Source of the DNA: an uncultured Cellulosilyticum sp.
Lineage (GTDB): Bacteria; Bacillota; Clostridia; Lachnospirales; Cellulosilyticaceae
Length of the DNA stretch: 59,701 nucleotides
Assembly: GCA_934725855.1 (NCBI GenBank)
Contig: CAKVCL010000021.1
Coordinates: 1-59,701 of the forward strand
Direction of reading: 5' to 3'
Both the position numbers and the translations under genes were made by a program. Below the pieces are notes generated by a model that had not been told where the DNA came from, did not search any database, and saw only the letters and a program-made list of their open reading frames with translations. Position 1 is the stretch's first letter; the number at the start of each line of letters is the position of its first letter. This document shows, piece after piece, positions 46,068-56,365 of this stretch.

Positions 46068-46967
46068 GTGAAAAACAAAATAGGATGGATAGTCATACTC
46101 ATTTTAATCGTTATAGGTTATCAAAGCATAAATAAGGCACAAGAGGATATGGCACCCTATGAGCTTGAGTACTTGGGTGAAAATATAGTAGAGACAAATA
46201 ATGTTAAATATGAAAAATTAGGGGAAATAGGCACTCCAAATTTAGAATATCGTCATACAGTCAGTAGTAATGGTGATAAATATGATATTTATAATAGGAA
46301 TGAAGAATTTCTATTTAATCTGGATTATTTAAAGAATAAACAAGAACAAGAAGAGATCATTGGGGAAGGCTTAAAGGAATTTTTAGAATCTGCCAGTAAG
46401 CTAGAAGCAGGAGGGAGTATAGAAGATGTTATTAATGGATATGGCTTATTTGCGGATTGCTCATATAGAATAAATGAACACAGTGTTTATGTTATTAAAC
46501 CCGGTATTAAATTTAAGAATGAAACATTGAAAAAAACAATAGATAACCTTTGTGGAGATAATTTACTTCTGACAGCTATTGGTGTAGGAGAAGAGAAAAT
46601 AGGAGTTGAATTAGAGTATCCTAGAAATAGCGTAATAACTGGCAATATATGTTATGATGAGTCTTCCTATTATAAATTAACTCTAGATAAGCTAGGGAAC
46701 GTTGAGAAAATGAAATTTATAGTTTTGTATAGTGAAACAGAATCTCCAATATTGCCTGAGGAAAAATACAATCACCTTAAGTATATGCTAGAGCAAATAA
46801 CAGGAGAAGAATTAGATACGCATGGGCTTAATAAAGCAATTAAGAACAGCATGAATAAAGGTGGTAAGAATAGCAAAGGGAACATAGGAAACCTACATTA
46901 TAAATTGAAAAAAATGAATGTAAAATTTGCTAAGTATCAAAAAATGATAGTAGTAGATTTTAAATAA
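46068..46967 (+). CDS. Membrane-anchored extracellular protein in the ABC operon
   Basis: 299 residues, GTG start with AGAGGTGG upstream. A short N-terminal helix (IGWIVILILIVIGYQSI) is followed by a mostly hydrophilic region with no recognised domain; the end is Lys-rich. As last gene of the GntR operon it may be a substrate-binding or sensory component. Its family is unknown to me. Confidence 0.65.
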   Translation: MKNKIGWIVILILIVIGYQSINKAQEDMAPYELEYLGENIVETNNVKYEKLGEIGTPNLEYRHTVSSNGDKYDIYNRNEEFLFNLDYLKNKQEQEEIIGEGLKEFLESASKLEAGGSIEDVINGYGLFADCSYRINEHSVYVIKPGIKFKNETLKKTIDNLCGDNLLLTAIGVGEEKIGVELEYPRNSVITGNICYDESSYYKLTLDKLGNVEKMKFIVLYSETESPILPEEKYNHLKYMLEQITGEELDTHGLNKAIKNSMNKGGKNSKGNIGNLHYKLKKMNVKFAKYQKMIVVDFK

Positions 46968-47054
46968 GTTAGAGTAAGTATTTTAGTTTAAAAATGAGTT
47001 ACTAAGGGAATAAAATGATATAATGCAAAATAGTACAAGAAGTGGAGGTGCAAG

Positions 47055-48275
47055 ATGAGAATACTGCATACAGGAGATTGGCATTTAGGAAAAAATCTAG
47101 AGGGACATAGCAGATTAGAAGAGCAAGAAAAATTTCTTAAAGACTTTATTACAATCGTTGAGCAGCAAAATATAGATTTAGTCATTATTGCAGGAGATGT
47201 ATATGATACAAGTAATCCACCTGCAGCGGCTGAAAAATTATTTTATGATACTTTAAAGAAGTTATCTAAAAATGGAGAGCGTATTACGTTAGTAATTTCA
47301 GGAAATCATGATAATCCAGAACGATTGGTGGCAGCAGGGCCACTTGCTATGGAGCATGGCATTATTATGGTAGGTACGCCTAAAACGATTGTGCAAACAG
47401 GAACTTATGGGCAACATGAAATTGTGGATTCTGGGGAAGGGTATATTGAATTAAAGATTAAAGATGAAAAGGCAGTGATTCTAACGGTACCTTATCCTAG
47501 TGAAAAGCGCTTAAATGAAGTGCTATATCACGAAATGGAAGAAGCAGAAGAAAGAGCAGCTACTTATGGAGAGAGAATTAAAGAGTTATTTACTAATTTA
47601 AGTACCCACTATCGCAAGGATACCATTAATTTAGTGACTTCACATTTATTTGCTATGGATAGTGAAGAAGGTGGCTCCGAGAGAAGCATTCAACTAGGTG
47701 GAAGTTATATTGTAAGTGGTGATTGTTTTCCAAAAGAAGCTCAGTATATCGCATTAGGGCATGTGCATAAACCGCAGATTGTTCCTGGAACGAACAAGAG
47801 AGCAAGATATTCTGGTTCTCCACTTCATTATAATAAGAAGGAAGTGAGTTATACAAAGAAATGCTTTGTTGTGGATGTAAAGCCAAATCAAGAAGCAGTA
47901 GTAGAAGAAGTGCCATTTCCTATTTATAAACCCATTGAGGTATGGAAATGTGAAAGTATTGATGCTGCCCTCGAAAGGTGCGAAGCAGAAAAAGATAGAG
48001 AAGCCTATGTGTATTTAGAAATTGAAACCGACCGCTATATTAGAGAAGATGAAATCAAACAAATGAAAAGTCTTAAAGCGGATATTTTGGAGATTCTTCC
48101 TAAAATTAAAGGACAAGATGAAATAGAAGAGGAAACCAAAAGGCTAACCGAACAAAGCTTTGAAGACATTTTTAAAGCTTTTTATAAGAAAGAAAGAGGC
48201 ACAGAAGTTGCCCAAGATGTATTAGATGTGTTAATGAATCTAATTGGAGAGGAGGAAGACGATGAGACCCATTAA
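47055..48275 (+). CDS. sbcD: Exonuclease SbcD
   Basis: 406 residues. The calcineurin-like phosphoesterase motifs are HTGDWHLG (D8, H10), AGDVYDTSNPP, SGNHDNPE and LGHVHKPQ, as in SbcD/Mre11. It is the nuclease subunit of SbcCD, which cuts hairpins and palindromes. The ATG has GGAGGT upstream. Its end overlaps sbcC by 14 bp. Confidence 0.96.
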   Translation: MRILHTGDWHLGKNLEGHSRLEEQEKFLKDFITIVEQQNIDLVIIAGDVYDTSNPPAAAEKLFYDTLKKLSKNGERITLVISGNHDNPERLVAAGPLAMEHGIIMVGTPKTIVQTGTYGQHEIVDSGEGYIELKIKDEKAVILTVPYPSEKRLNEVLYHEMEEAEERAATYGERIKELFTNLSTHYRKDTINLVTSHLFAMDSEEGGSERSIQLGGSYIVSGDCFPKEAQYIALGHVHKPQIVPGTNKRARYSGSPLHYNKKEVSYTKKCFVVDVKPNQEAVVEEVPFPIYKPIEVWKCESIDAALERCEAEKDREAYVYLEIETDRYIREDEIKQMKSLKADILEILPKIKGQDEIEEETKRLTEQSFEDIFKAFYKKERGTEVAQDVLDVLMNLIGEEEDDETH

Positions 48276-51200
48276 ATTAGTGATTAAAGGCTTAAACAGT
48301 TTTATAGAAGAGCAGACGATTGATTTCAATAAATTAACCGATAGAGGATTATTTGGCATATTTGGCCCTACTGGAAGTGGAAAGTCTACGATTTTAGATG
48401 GGATAACGCTTGCTTTATATGGGGATATAGCAAGGAAGAGCTCCAACTTTATTAATACGAACTGCAATGATTTAAATGTAAGCTTTACATTTCAGATATC
48501 TGGTATGCCCAATCATATTTATGTAGTCAGCAGGCATTTTAAAAGAGATAAGAAAACGGGAAATGCCAAGACACATTCTGCTATGGTGAAGGAAATAACG
48601 AATGGGGAAGAGGTATTAGCAGATTCGGTTAAGCAAGTTACTGAAACTTGTAAGAAGATATTAGGACTTAGTCTAGAAGATTTTACGAGAACAGTTGTGT
48701 TGCCACAAGGAAAGTTTAGTGAATTCCTAAAGCTAGAAGGCAAGCAGCGAAGAGAAATGCTAGAGCGATTATTTAACTTGCAAGATTATGGCGATAAGCT
48801 CGCATTAAAACTCAGTAAAGAAATGAATAGCAAGCGTGATGAATTTAATAGATTAACAGGTGAAATGAACAACTATGAAGAAATCACAGATGAAAGGCTA
48901 GAGCAAGAAAAAGCGCATTTGTCTGAGGTCACTGGGACGTTAGAAGCCGTTAGAAAAGAACAAGAGCAAGTGGAAGCAAGATATAAAAAGGGCGAAGAAA
49001 TCTGGAAAATGCAAAATGAACTTGCAAGTTTTAAGTTAAGACAAGCCCAGCTTCAAAAAGAAGCAGATAGGATAGAAGCTCAATCTAGAAAGGTAAAGCA
49101 AGCTGAAAGTGCCCAGAGAGTTTATCCTATTCTAGAAAGCTATGAAACTACAAAGCTTGAACTTGGCAAAACTCAGGAAGCACATGAGGCTTTACAAGTG
49201 ACGCAAAAAGGTTTAGAGATAAAGAAGCAAGAGATTAGTCAAGCTTATGAGGCTGCACTTAAAGAAAAAAATGAAGTGTTACCAGAATTACAAAATAAAG
49301 CGCTTCACTTACAGGAAGTAATGAGTGAAGTGATAGACCTAGAAGAAACAGAAGAATTTATTAAAAAAGTAGAAGACGGCTTAGTACTCGTTACAAGTAA
49401 ACTCGAAGAGGCAAAAGAGAAAGAAAAGGCTGTAAGTGAGCAGATTGAGCAAGCTCAAAGTGCTATCACTAAGTTGCAACAAGACGAGAAAGTCTTTAAA
49501 GTAGATGAAACAATACGAGTTAAGGTACAAGAAGGACTAAGACTTACTGAATTATATAAAGTAGATAAAAAGCATTTAGATAAAAATGAAGAAGAATATA
49601 AAGATAATGCTGCCAAGAAAATAGAAATAGAAAAGCAAATGCTTGAAATTAAAAAGCAGTTGCAAGAAAAGAATAATCAATTAGAAAAACAACTAGAGTT
49701 GCAAATGACCCATTTAAAACAAGTTCCTATGTCAAAAGAAGAACTTTTACAAAAACAAGAGAAGCTAGCAGTTGCAAGAGAAAAACATACACGTATAGAA
49801 AAACTAAAATTAGAGCTTAGTACCCATGAAATTCAGCTTAAAGAGATTGAAACGGAGAAAGAAAAGCTTAGTAAAGTATTCAAAGAAAAAGAAGCGTTAT
49901 TAAATGAAGCAAAAGAACAATATGATTCTGTTAAGCTTCAAAACCTAGCCCATCTGCTACGTGCTAAGCTTCAAGAAGGTAAAGCCTGCCCCGTTTGTGG
50001 TAGTACAACACATCATCTAGAGGATTTACAACAAGATGAAAACGCTGAGCTAAATAGCTTAGAAGCTAAAGTAAAAGAGCTAGAAGAAAGTTATAAAAGA
50101 GCAGAAAAAGCACTAAGTGAGCTTCAAGTAAATGAAAGAGCAGAAACGACTCAAGTCCAAAGGCTTCAAGAGGAAATAGGTTTATTGATAGAAACCTTTA
50201 AAGAACAATCTTTAGAGCAAATGGAGAAAGCCTTTAAAGCTTCAAATGATGCACTAAATGAGTATGAAACCAAAAAGGAAGAGCTGGAAAAAGGCATCAT
50301 CAACTTAAAGGATGAAAAATCACAGTTAGAAACAGAAATGGCACAAAAGGATACTCAGCGGTTAGAAAAACAAAGGGTACTTTTAAAATTACAGGAAGAA
50401 ATTTCAGAAAGCAAAGAAATAATTGCTAAAAATCAAGAAGCTTTAAATCATTTAATGGATGAAGTAAATACAAAGGATTTTGCTGCTTTGTCTGGGGAAA
50501 TACTAGACAAGGATAGAAAAAGAGAAGAACTAGCTTTAACGATTCAAAAGAAAACAGAGGAAAAAGAAAAGCTAACAACCTACAAAGGACAAGTTGTAGA
50601 GTATATTAACTCAAAACAAGTTCAATTAGGCAGTGGCATTACTAAATTTGATGAAAGTCAAAAGAAAAAGGAAAGTTTGTTAGCAAGCATTAATAGAAGG
50701 CTAGTGACCATATTAAAGGTAAAGGAGCAGGAGCATCAAAGAGTACAAACTTCTATAGAAGAAATCATTAATTTCCTAAAAACAGAAGTGACATTGGTTG
50801 CTTTATTAAAAGGGAAAGCATATCAAAGTATTAACCAAAATGGCGAAAACCAAGACACTTCATTAGTCATCCATCAAGAGATGCTAGAAAAATGGTTTAA
50901 TGAGTATCCAATATTAGGAGCGTGCATAGGCAAGTTAAAACTACAATTAGAAACCCTTAAAAATGTAGTGGGAGAAACCAGTATAAATATTGAAGAAAAA
51001 TTTACTCAAACTAAAACTCAAAAAGAGCAAGTGGATACAGAGTTTGAGACAGTAAATAAGGAGCTTGTAGGGGTTATAGCAAAACTTGAAGACTATACAA
51101 AACGCTTCAAAGCTGAAAAAGCGTCATTAGAAAACAAGTTAAAAGAAGAAGAACTTACAGAAAGAGAAGTCAAAGAATTCCTCCTTACTAAAGAAGCCCT

Positions 51201-51978
51201 TCAAGCATTAAAAGATGAAATACAAGCTTACCAAGATGAAAAATCAAAATTAGCAGGCTCAGTAGAAGCCATAACCAATAAATTAGGAAATCAAAAATTA
51301 GAAGAGAATGAATGGCTAGATGTACAAAAAGAAAAAGAACAAATTTCAGCAAGGGTAGAAGAGATTAATAAGCAGTATATCAATTTATCTACACTTGTCA
51401 AACAAATAGAAACAGCCTTAGTTAAGCTGGGCAAACTGAGAGAAAAGAAACAACAATTGGAAGAAAGAATTGGCATATTAAGCGACTTAGAGAAGTTATT
51501 TAAAGGAAAGAAATTCGTAGAATTTGTAGCAGCAGAACGGCTTAAATATGTATCTTTAGAAGCATCCAAGAAGTTAAGAGAAATTAGTAATGGAAATTAT
51601 GGTCTAGAAGTCGATGCAGATGGCAAATTTATTATTAGAGATTATAAGAATGGTGGGGCACAAAGAGATGCGTCTACTTTATCTGGTGGAGAGACCTTCT
51701 TAGCGTCGCTGGCATTAGCATTAGCACTATCTGCTGAAATTCAATTAAAAGGAACAGCGCCACTAGAACTCTTCTTCTTAGATGAAGGATTTGGAACATT
51801 AGATGATGATTTGTTAGACGTGGTCATGAGCTCATTAGAAAGAATTCATCATGAAAAATTAAAAGTTGGTATTATTAGTCACGTTGAAGCCATAAAAAAT
51901 CGAGTTCCAGTAAAATTGATTCTTACCCCGGCTGAAGCAGGAAAAGGTGGTACAAAAGTAAAATTAGAGCGTAGTTAA
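48262..51978 (+). CDS. sbcC: Exonuclease subunit SbcC (SMC-like ATPase)
   Basis: 1238 residues from ATG 48262, preferred to a TTG at 48244 because GGAGG lies at 48251-48255. Walker A GPTGSGKST (35-43), Q loop VVLPQGKFSEF, two long coiled coils around the zinc hook ACPVCG (C576, C579), signature TLSGGETFLASLALAL and Walker B LELFFLDEGFGTLDDD, complete for a Rad50-type ATPase. Longer than the E. coli protein (1048), which reflects longer coiled coils. Confidence 0.96.
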   Translation: MRPIKLVIKGLNSFIEEQTIDFNKLTDRGLFGIFGPTGSGKSTILDGITLALYGDIARKSSNFINTNCNDLNVSFTFQISGMPNHIYVVSRHFKRDKKTGNAKTHSAMVKEITNGEEVLADSVKQVTETCKKILGLSLEDFTRTVVLPQGKFSEFLKLEGKQRREMLERLFNLQDYGDKLALKLSKEMNSKRDEFNRLTGEMNNYEEITDERLEQEKAHLSEVTGTLEAVRKEQEQVEARYKKGEEIWKMQNELASFKLRQAQLQKEADRIEAQSRKVKQAESAQRVYPILESYETTKLELGKTQEAHEALQVTQKGLEIKKQEISQAYEAALKEKNEVLPELQNKALHLQEVMSEVIDLEETEEFIKKVEDGLVLVTSKLEEAKEKEKAVSEQIEQAQSAITKLQQDEKVFKVDETIRVKVQEGLRLTELYKVDKKHLDKNEEEYKDNAAKKIEIEKQMLEIKKQLQEKNNQLEKQLELQMTHLKQVPMSKEELLQKQEKLAVAREKHTRIEKLKLELSTHEIQLKEIETEKEKLSKVFKEKEALLNEAKEQYDSVKLQNLAHLLRAKLQEGKACPVCGSTTHHLEDLQQDENAELNSLEAKVKELEESYKRAEKALSELQVNERAETTQVQRLQEEIGLLIETFKEQSLEQMEKAFKASNDALNEYETKKEELEKGIINLKDEKSQLETEMAQKDTQRLEKQRVLLKLQEEISESKEIIAKNQEALNHLMDEVNTKDFAALSGEILDKDRKREELALTIQKKTEEKEKLTTYKGQVVEYINSKQVQLGSGITKFDESQKKKESLLASINRRLVTILKVKEQEHQRVQTSIEEIINFLKTEVTLVALLKGKAYQSINQNGENQDTSLVIHQEMLEKWFNEYPILGACIGKLKLQLETLKNVVGETSINIEEKFTQTKTQKEQVDTEFETVNKELVGVIAKLEDYTKRFKAEKASLENKLKEEELTEREVKEFLLTKEALQALKDEIQAYQDEKSKLAGSVEAITNKLGNQKLEENEWLDVQKEKEQISARVEEINKQYINLSTLVKQIETALVKLGKLREKKQQLEERIGILSDLEKLFKGKKFVEFVAAERLKYVSLEASKKLREISNGNYGLEVDADGKFIIRDYKNGGAQRDASTLSGGETFLASLALALALSAEIQLKGTAPLELFFLDEGFGTLDDDLLDVVMSSLERIHHEKLKVGIISHVEAIKNRVPVKLILTPAEAGKGGTKVKLERS

Positions 51979-52009
51979 GTAGCATATAGCTTGATTATAG
52001 TAGATCAGA

Positions 52010-52072
52010 AAAACCCTTTTAGGATGATGGGCATATTATATAGTAAGTCCAAGACCCTAAAGGGTTTTCTTT
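52010..52072 (+). terminator. Terminator of sbcDC
   Basis: AAAACCCTTTTAGG pairs with CCCTAAAGGGTTTT across a 31-base loop, followed by CTTTG. 32 bp past the sbcC stop. Confidence 0.8.
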
Positions 52073-52128
52073 GTTTGGAAACATATAAATAGTGGATGAT
52101 TTAATTTTATTAATACGGAGGATGTTGT

Positions 52129-52914
52129 ATGGAAATAAAACAAGTTTTATTAACGCCAAATAGGTATAGTAGACCAGGAAAGAAGATGGAAAAGGTAAAG
52201 AAAATAGTCATTCATTGGGTAGGGAATGCCAATACATCAGCAATGGCCAATAGGAATTATTTTGAAAGCCTTAAGGTAAAGAAAGTATTTGCAAGTGCTC
52301 ACTATATTATTGGACTAGAAGGAGAGATTTTACAGTGTATTCCTGAAAGTGAGATAGCTTATCATGCAACTACAGCTAATGGATATAGTATAGGCATAGA
52401 AAACTGTCATCCCGATTGGAAAGGAGAATTTAATAGCAAAACTTATAGAAGTCTTATTGAGTTATGTGCAGGGATTTGTAAATGTTATCATTTAGATCCG
52501 GAAAAAGATATACTAAGACACTATGATATCTCTAAAAAGCTATGCCCTAAGTATTATGTTGAAAATCCAGATGCATGGACAAAGCTAAAGAAGGATGTAA
52601 AAAATAAGATAGAAAAGAAAGAAGGCTTGCAGCTACTGGAAGCATTAGAGATTCTTAGGGAAAATAATATCTTATTAGATGATAAAGTATGGGGGGATGT
52701 TAAGGCAATGAATATGAAATATGCTAAATTAATGGTTGAAAAGGTTGGAAAAGGATTAGGAACAAATGGTTATAGGCAGACAATAGAAACATTAGTAAGC
52801 ATGGGATGTATAAATAGTTCAGAAATATGGGTTAATGAAAGATTTATTCCTGAATACTGTAGAGCACTTTTAATAAAAATAGCTAACTGTTTAAGAGATA
52901 ATAAAAAATATTAA
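52129..52914 (+). CDS. N-acetylmuramoyl-L-alanine amidase (amidase_2/PGRP type)
   Basis: 261 residues. Zinc ligands H29 (IVIHWVG), H131 (LRHYDIS) and C139 (KKLCP) match the amidase_2 set. The central HYIIG-like segment and IGIENCH are typical. A C-terminal region (about 170-261) of helical repeats shows no clear cell-wall-binding motif. No signal peptide, so export would need holin or autolysis; domestic or prophage-derived origin are both possible. GGAGG precedes the ATG. Confidence 0.9.
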   Translation: MEIKQVLLTPNRYSRPGKKMEKVKKIVIHWVGNANTSAMANRNYFESLKVKKVFASAHYIIGLEGEILQCIPESEIAYHATTANGYSIGIENCHPDWKGEFNSKTYRSLIELCAGICKCYHLDPEKDILRHYDISKKLCPKYYVENPDAWTKLKKDVKNKIEKKEGLQLLEALEILRENNILLDDKVWGDVKAMNMKYAKLMVEKVGKGLGTNGYRQTIETLVSMGCINSSEIWVNERFIPEYCRALLIKIANCLRDNKKY

Positions 52915-53035
52915 AAAAATAATTCAAAATATCAAGTTAATATGTTAATATGTTAGATGGGAAAAGAGATTATGTAAAATTAATTAAAACTTTAGGATAG
53001 ATTATAATTTAGGGAATTAGCAAAGGAGGGATGGC

Positions 53036-53620
53036 ATGGATATTGATAAGAAAAAGATAATGAAAGAATTTGATTCAAAGGCTAGAATTTATGATACCAA
53101 TAAAATGAGTCAATTTGCAGTCCAATGTCATCCTTATGTATTAAACTCACTAATACCTGTAAGTTTCAAGAATATACTAGACATTGGGTGTGGAACCGGA
53201 AGTTTATTAGAAAAGTTATTAAAGCAAAAACCAAAGGTTAGAGCTTTTGGATTAGATTTATCAGAAAATATGCTGGAAGTTGCAAAAGAGAAACTTCCTA
53301 AAAATGTAGAGCTTGTATATGGAGAAGCGGAAGCTTTACCTTATGATAATAAGAAGTTTGAAGTGGTTATAATGATAGATAGTTTTGGTTTTTTTGTTAA
53401 TCCAGAACAAGCTATTACAGAAGCATATAGAATATTAAAACCAGGTGGCAAGTTAATAATTGCAGATAAACACATAGTGGGTTTAAAAAAACTATTTGTA
53501 AATAGTACATGTTATGAAGAGAAGCAGATTAGAGACTTTTTAAACAACGCAGGATTTGATATTATTAATATTTTAAACAATATACCAAAGGGCTATTTAG
53601 CAATTGGAGATAAACGTTAA
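53036..53620 (+). CDS. Class I SAM-dependent methyltransferase (Methyltransf_11)
   Basis: 194 residues. Motif I ILDIGCGTGSLLEKLL (about 46-61), acidic loop GLDLSENMLEVAKEKL, motif II ALPYDNKKFEVVIMID and post-motif GGKLIIAD. GGAGGGATGG precedes the ATG. Substrate unknown; the context gives no clue. Confidence 0.88.
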   Translation: MDIDKKKIMKEFDSKARIYDTNKMSQFAVQCHPYVLNSLIPVSFKNILDIGCGTGSLLEKLLKQKPKVRAFGLDLSENMLEVAKEKLPKNVELVYGEAEALPYDNKKFEVVIMIDSFGFFVNPEQAITEAYRILKPGGKLIIADKHIVGLKKLFVNSTCYEEKQIRDFLNNAGFDIINILNNIPKGYLAIGDKR

Positions 53621-53774
53621 ACTTTATCCACAAATTTTGGATAAAGTGAAATTTTTGGGGATAATATAGAAGATATGTTCGATCTAAAAGTAAAAATAAA
53701 ACATAAGGTGTGGATAAGGTTTCAAGAGACATAGTTTATTATTTAACTATTTTAGGATATACTTTATTACATAG

Positions 53775-53800
53775 AAAAAAGTGGCTAAGCCACTTTTTTT
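53775..53800 (+). terminator. Terminator
   Basis: AAAAAAGTGGC TAAG CCACTTTTTTT, a compact stem with T tract. It precedes the vanZ gene and may end the methyltransferase transcript. Confidence 0.85.
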
Positions 53801-53892
53801 AATGAATTTATATATAGAATAGTTAGCACTTATAACTTAGTAAAAATAGAAGAATAGAATGAGTATATAGACAAAAGCAGAAAGGAAAAGGC

Positions 53893-54483
53893 ATGGATAT
53901 CAGTGAAATAATAAGATATGTATATGTGACAACAGGGGTTGCCATTATACTCAGCATACCAGTAATGTTTATACGTAAGCACTATTTCCATAAAAACAGG
54001 GAAAAGTATCATTGGAAATACGAATTAGCTGATATTTGTTTCGTATTCTATATGATCTGTTTATTTCAGATTACAGCTTTTAGATTTGGGGGCTTAGGCT
54101 GGAGCATTGAAAAAATGATGAATAGAAGGACAAGGGTAAATGCAATGCCCCTTATTGAAATACTTAATTGGATTGATAAAGGAGTATGGTGGCATCTAAC
54201 TTATAATGTGATTGGTAATTGTATTTGGTTTGTTCCATTGGGATTATTATTACCTGCTATTTATAGAGAATATCGTGGATATTTTGGAAGGGTTGTATTC
54301 GTAGGAATGGTAGTGTCTACATTAATAGAGATATTACAATTTGTGTTTTGTACAGGAGTTACAGATATAGATGATGTGATTTTTAATACAATTGGTACAG
54401 GCATAGGCTATATGGGATGGGCTATTTATGATGGCTTTAGGAAATGGATTAAGAAAGTAATGCACAAAGACAAGATGAAATAA
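53893..54483 (+). CDS. VanZ-family membrane protein
   Basis: 196 residues. About four to five membrane helices, with the VanZ-like central part NVIGNCIWFVPLGLLLP and the later RVVFVGMVVSTLIEILQF plus DIDDVIFNTIGTGIGY. VanZ proteins give low-level teicoplanin resistance in some hosts but most members have no known role. AAGGAAAAGG precedes the ATG. Not part of a van cluster here. Confidence 0.88.
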   Translation: MDISEIIRYVYVTTGVAIILSIPVMFIRKHYFHKNREKYHWKYELADICFVFYMICLFQITAFRFGGLGWSIEKMMNRRTRVNAMPLIEILNWIDKGVWWHLTYNVIGNCIWFVPLGLLLPAIYREYRGYFGRVVFVGMVVSTLIEILQFVFCTGVTDIDDVIFNTIGTGIGYMGWAIYDGFRKWIKKVMHKDKMK

Positions 54484-54544
54484 ATATATTTATCCAAATT
54501 ACATATAATACCTGAAAAAGATTATACTTTCAGGAGGTATAATG

Positions 54545-55270
54545 ATGAAACCAGTAGATGTAATTTTAGGTGCAGGGTATATAGGCCCGTATACTGAGTG
54601 GAGTTGGATAAGTACGCTGGCAGTTATAGTGATAGGTATTTTTTTATTTTGGATATTATACAAACTCATTTTTTCTAAAATGAATAGCAATACGGATGAA
54701 GCAAATGAAAAAGAAGAAGTTAGAAAGGTTGTTATACCCAAAGAGCCTAAAGCAGATGAAAATGGGATTACTCCTATTTGCACAAAGCAAGAAAATTTAG
54801 AAGCAGATGAAGAAATTGTAATGCCATTAAAAGGTGAATTAATGGAAATTACTAAAGTACCAGAACCTACTTTTTCGGAAAAAATGGTAGGAGACGGTTT
54901 CGCTATTAAACCAACATCAGGAGAAATCATAGCACCAGTTAATGGATATATTAGAGAAATCGGACCCAATAAATCTTCTATTACATTTAATACCCTTTCG
55001 GGAAGAGAGGTTATTTTGCATATTGGACTTAGCGTGACTCATGTGTTTAACTGTGGAATCCGCTTAGATATAAAAGAAGGGGATAGAGTTAAAGCAGGAA
55101 GTAAGATCGGGTTTATTGATTTAGAACAAATAACATTAGGCACATGTTCCACTATATCACCAGTTGTATTTCCGAAGCTAAAAGAAGATGAGAGAATTGT
55201 AGTAAAGCAACAAGGATTAGTGGAAGCGGGTATGAAAGGTGTAGTTATTATAGAAATTGGCAGAATTTAG
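54545..55270 (+). CDS. Membrane-anchored EIIA-Glc-like protein
   Basis: 241 residues from ATG 54545, which sits 7 bases after AGGAGG; an ATG at 54542 is only 4 bases away. One N-terminal membrane helix (about 22-43), a linker, then a PTS EIIA-Glc type domain (about 95-241) with GDGFAIKPTSGEIIAPVNG, the active-site HIGLSVTHV (His near 159) and a GDRVKAGSKIGFID finish. The N-terminus resembles a decarboxylase gamma subunit-type anchor. No EIIBC, HPr or EI nearby, so the partner is unknown; it may serve as a regulatory EIIA relic. Confidence 0.85.
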   Translation: MKPVDVILGAGYIGPYTEWSWISTLAVIVIGIFLFWILYKLIFSKMNSNTDEANEKEEVRKVVIPKEPKADENGITPICTKQENLEADEEIVMPLKGELMEITKVPEPTFSEKMVGDGFAIKPTSGEIIAPVNGYIREIGPNKSSITFNTLSGREVILHIGLSVTHVFNCGIRLDIKEGDRVKAGSKIGFIDLEQITLGTCSTISPVVFPKLKEDERIVVKQQGLVEAGMKGVVIIEIGRI

Positions 55271-55390
55271 AAACTATAATTGACAAAAGTGTATAGCAAC
55301 CATATAATGAGTGGCATAAGTGCTTTTATAGGTAGAAACAGGGAAGGAGAGACTACTCATAGAATAGATATTGAGTAGCATATGGAGTAG

Positions 55391-56224
55391 ATGAGTGAAA
55401 ATTGTTCGAGCAATTGCAGCAGTTGTAGTGAGGCGTGCTCCTCAAGAAAAGAACCAAAGAGCTTACTAGTTGTACCACATAAGTTAAGCAATATTAAAAA
55501 AGTAATAGGAGTAGTTAGCGGTAAAGGTGGAGTCGGAAAGTCTAGTATTACTTCTATGCTGGCTGTAGTAATGAAAAGAAAAGGATATGGAGTAGGAATT
55601 TTAGATGCAGATATTACAGGACCATCTATTCCAAAGGCTTTTGGTATTACTGATAAGGCATATGGGACAGAAGATGGATTATATCCAGTAGCTTCAAAGA
55701 GTGGAATTGACATTATGTCCATTAATCTTTTGCTTGAGAATCCTACAGATCCAGTTGTTTGGAGAGGACCTGTGATTGCAGGAGCAGTTAAACAATTTTG
55801 GGAAGAAGTCATTTGGGAAAATGAAGAGTATCTTTTTGTGGACATGCCACCGGGAACAGGTGATGTACCTCTTACTGTTTTTCAATCCATTCCACTTGAT
55901 GGCATTATCATTGTAACTTCTCCTCAGGATTTAGTATCTATGATTGTAAGTAAAGCAGTAAATATGGCAAATATGCTTCATGTACCAATTGTAGGAGTGG
56001 TTGAAAATTATAGCTACTTTATGTGCCCAGATTGTCAGAATAAACACTATATCTTTGGCGAAAGCAACTTAGAAGAAGTTGCAAAAGAACATGGACTGAA
56101 TGTATTAAGCAAATTGCCTATTAATCCAGCTATTGCTAAAGCTTGTGACAGTGGACAAGTAGAGGAAGTAGAATTAGAAGAAATGAATGAAATTGCTAAT
56201 AAAGTAGAAGAATTTTGCAAGTAA
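55391..56224 (+). CDS. Mrp/NBP35-family Fe-S cluster carrier ATPase
   Basis: 277 residues. Deviant Walker A SGKGGVGKSS (about 43-52), the MPPGTGDVPLT motif and CPDCQ (about 213) for the bridging [4Fe-4S] cluster. The N-terminus is Cys-rich (CSSNCSSCSEAC) like the NBP35 subtype of Clostridia. It delivers Fe-S clusters to target proteins. The ATG is preceded by GGAG. Confidence 0.93.
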   Translation: MSENCSSNCSSCSEACSSRKEPKSLLVVPHKLSNIKKVIGVVSGKGGVGKSSITSMLAVVMKRKGYGVGILDADITGPSIPKAFGITDKAYGTEDGLYPVASKSGIDIMSINLLLENPTDPVVWRGPVIAGAVKQFWEEVIWENEEYLFVDMPPGTGDVPLTVFQSIPLDGIIIVTSPQDLVSMIVSKAVNMANMLHVPIVGVVENYSYFMCPDCQNKHYIFGESNLEEVAKEHGLNVLSKLPINPAIAKACDSGQVEEVELEEMNEIANKVEEFCK

Positions 56225-56253
56225 TGTGTTTATAGATAAATAAAGAGCTGATT

Positions 56254-56316
56254 AAAAAAGAGTTATTGAATAGAGAGATACCATGTATGTCCTTATCAAT
56301 AACTCTTTTTATTTTT
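56254..56316. terminator. Bidirectional terminator
   Basis: AAAAAAGAGTTATTGA pairs with TCAATAACTCTTTTT with about 26 bases in the loop, T tract on both strands; ends mrp and the ceramidase-like gene. Confidence 0.85.
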
Positions 56317-56365
56317 CTGTTTAAGAATAGATGTTATTATATGGTAAATTTAAATGATGGATAAA

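Noticed and set aside
52129..52914. Amidase as marker of a prophage
   Set aside because: No holin, integrase or other phage genes occur nearby and the flanks are chromosomal housekeeping genes.
53893..54483. VanZ as a glycopeptide-resistance cluster
   Set aside because: None of vanH, vanA-type ligase, vanX, vanR or vanS is present. The two-component systems in the window are far away and lie beside other genes.
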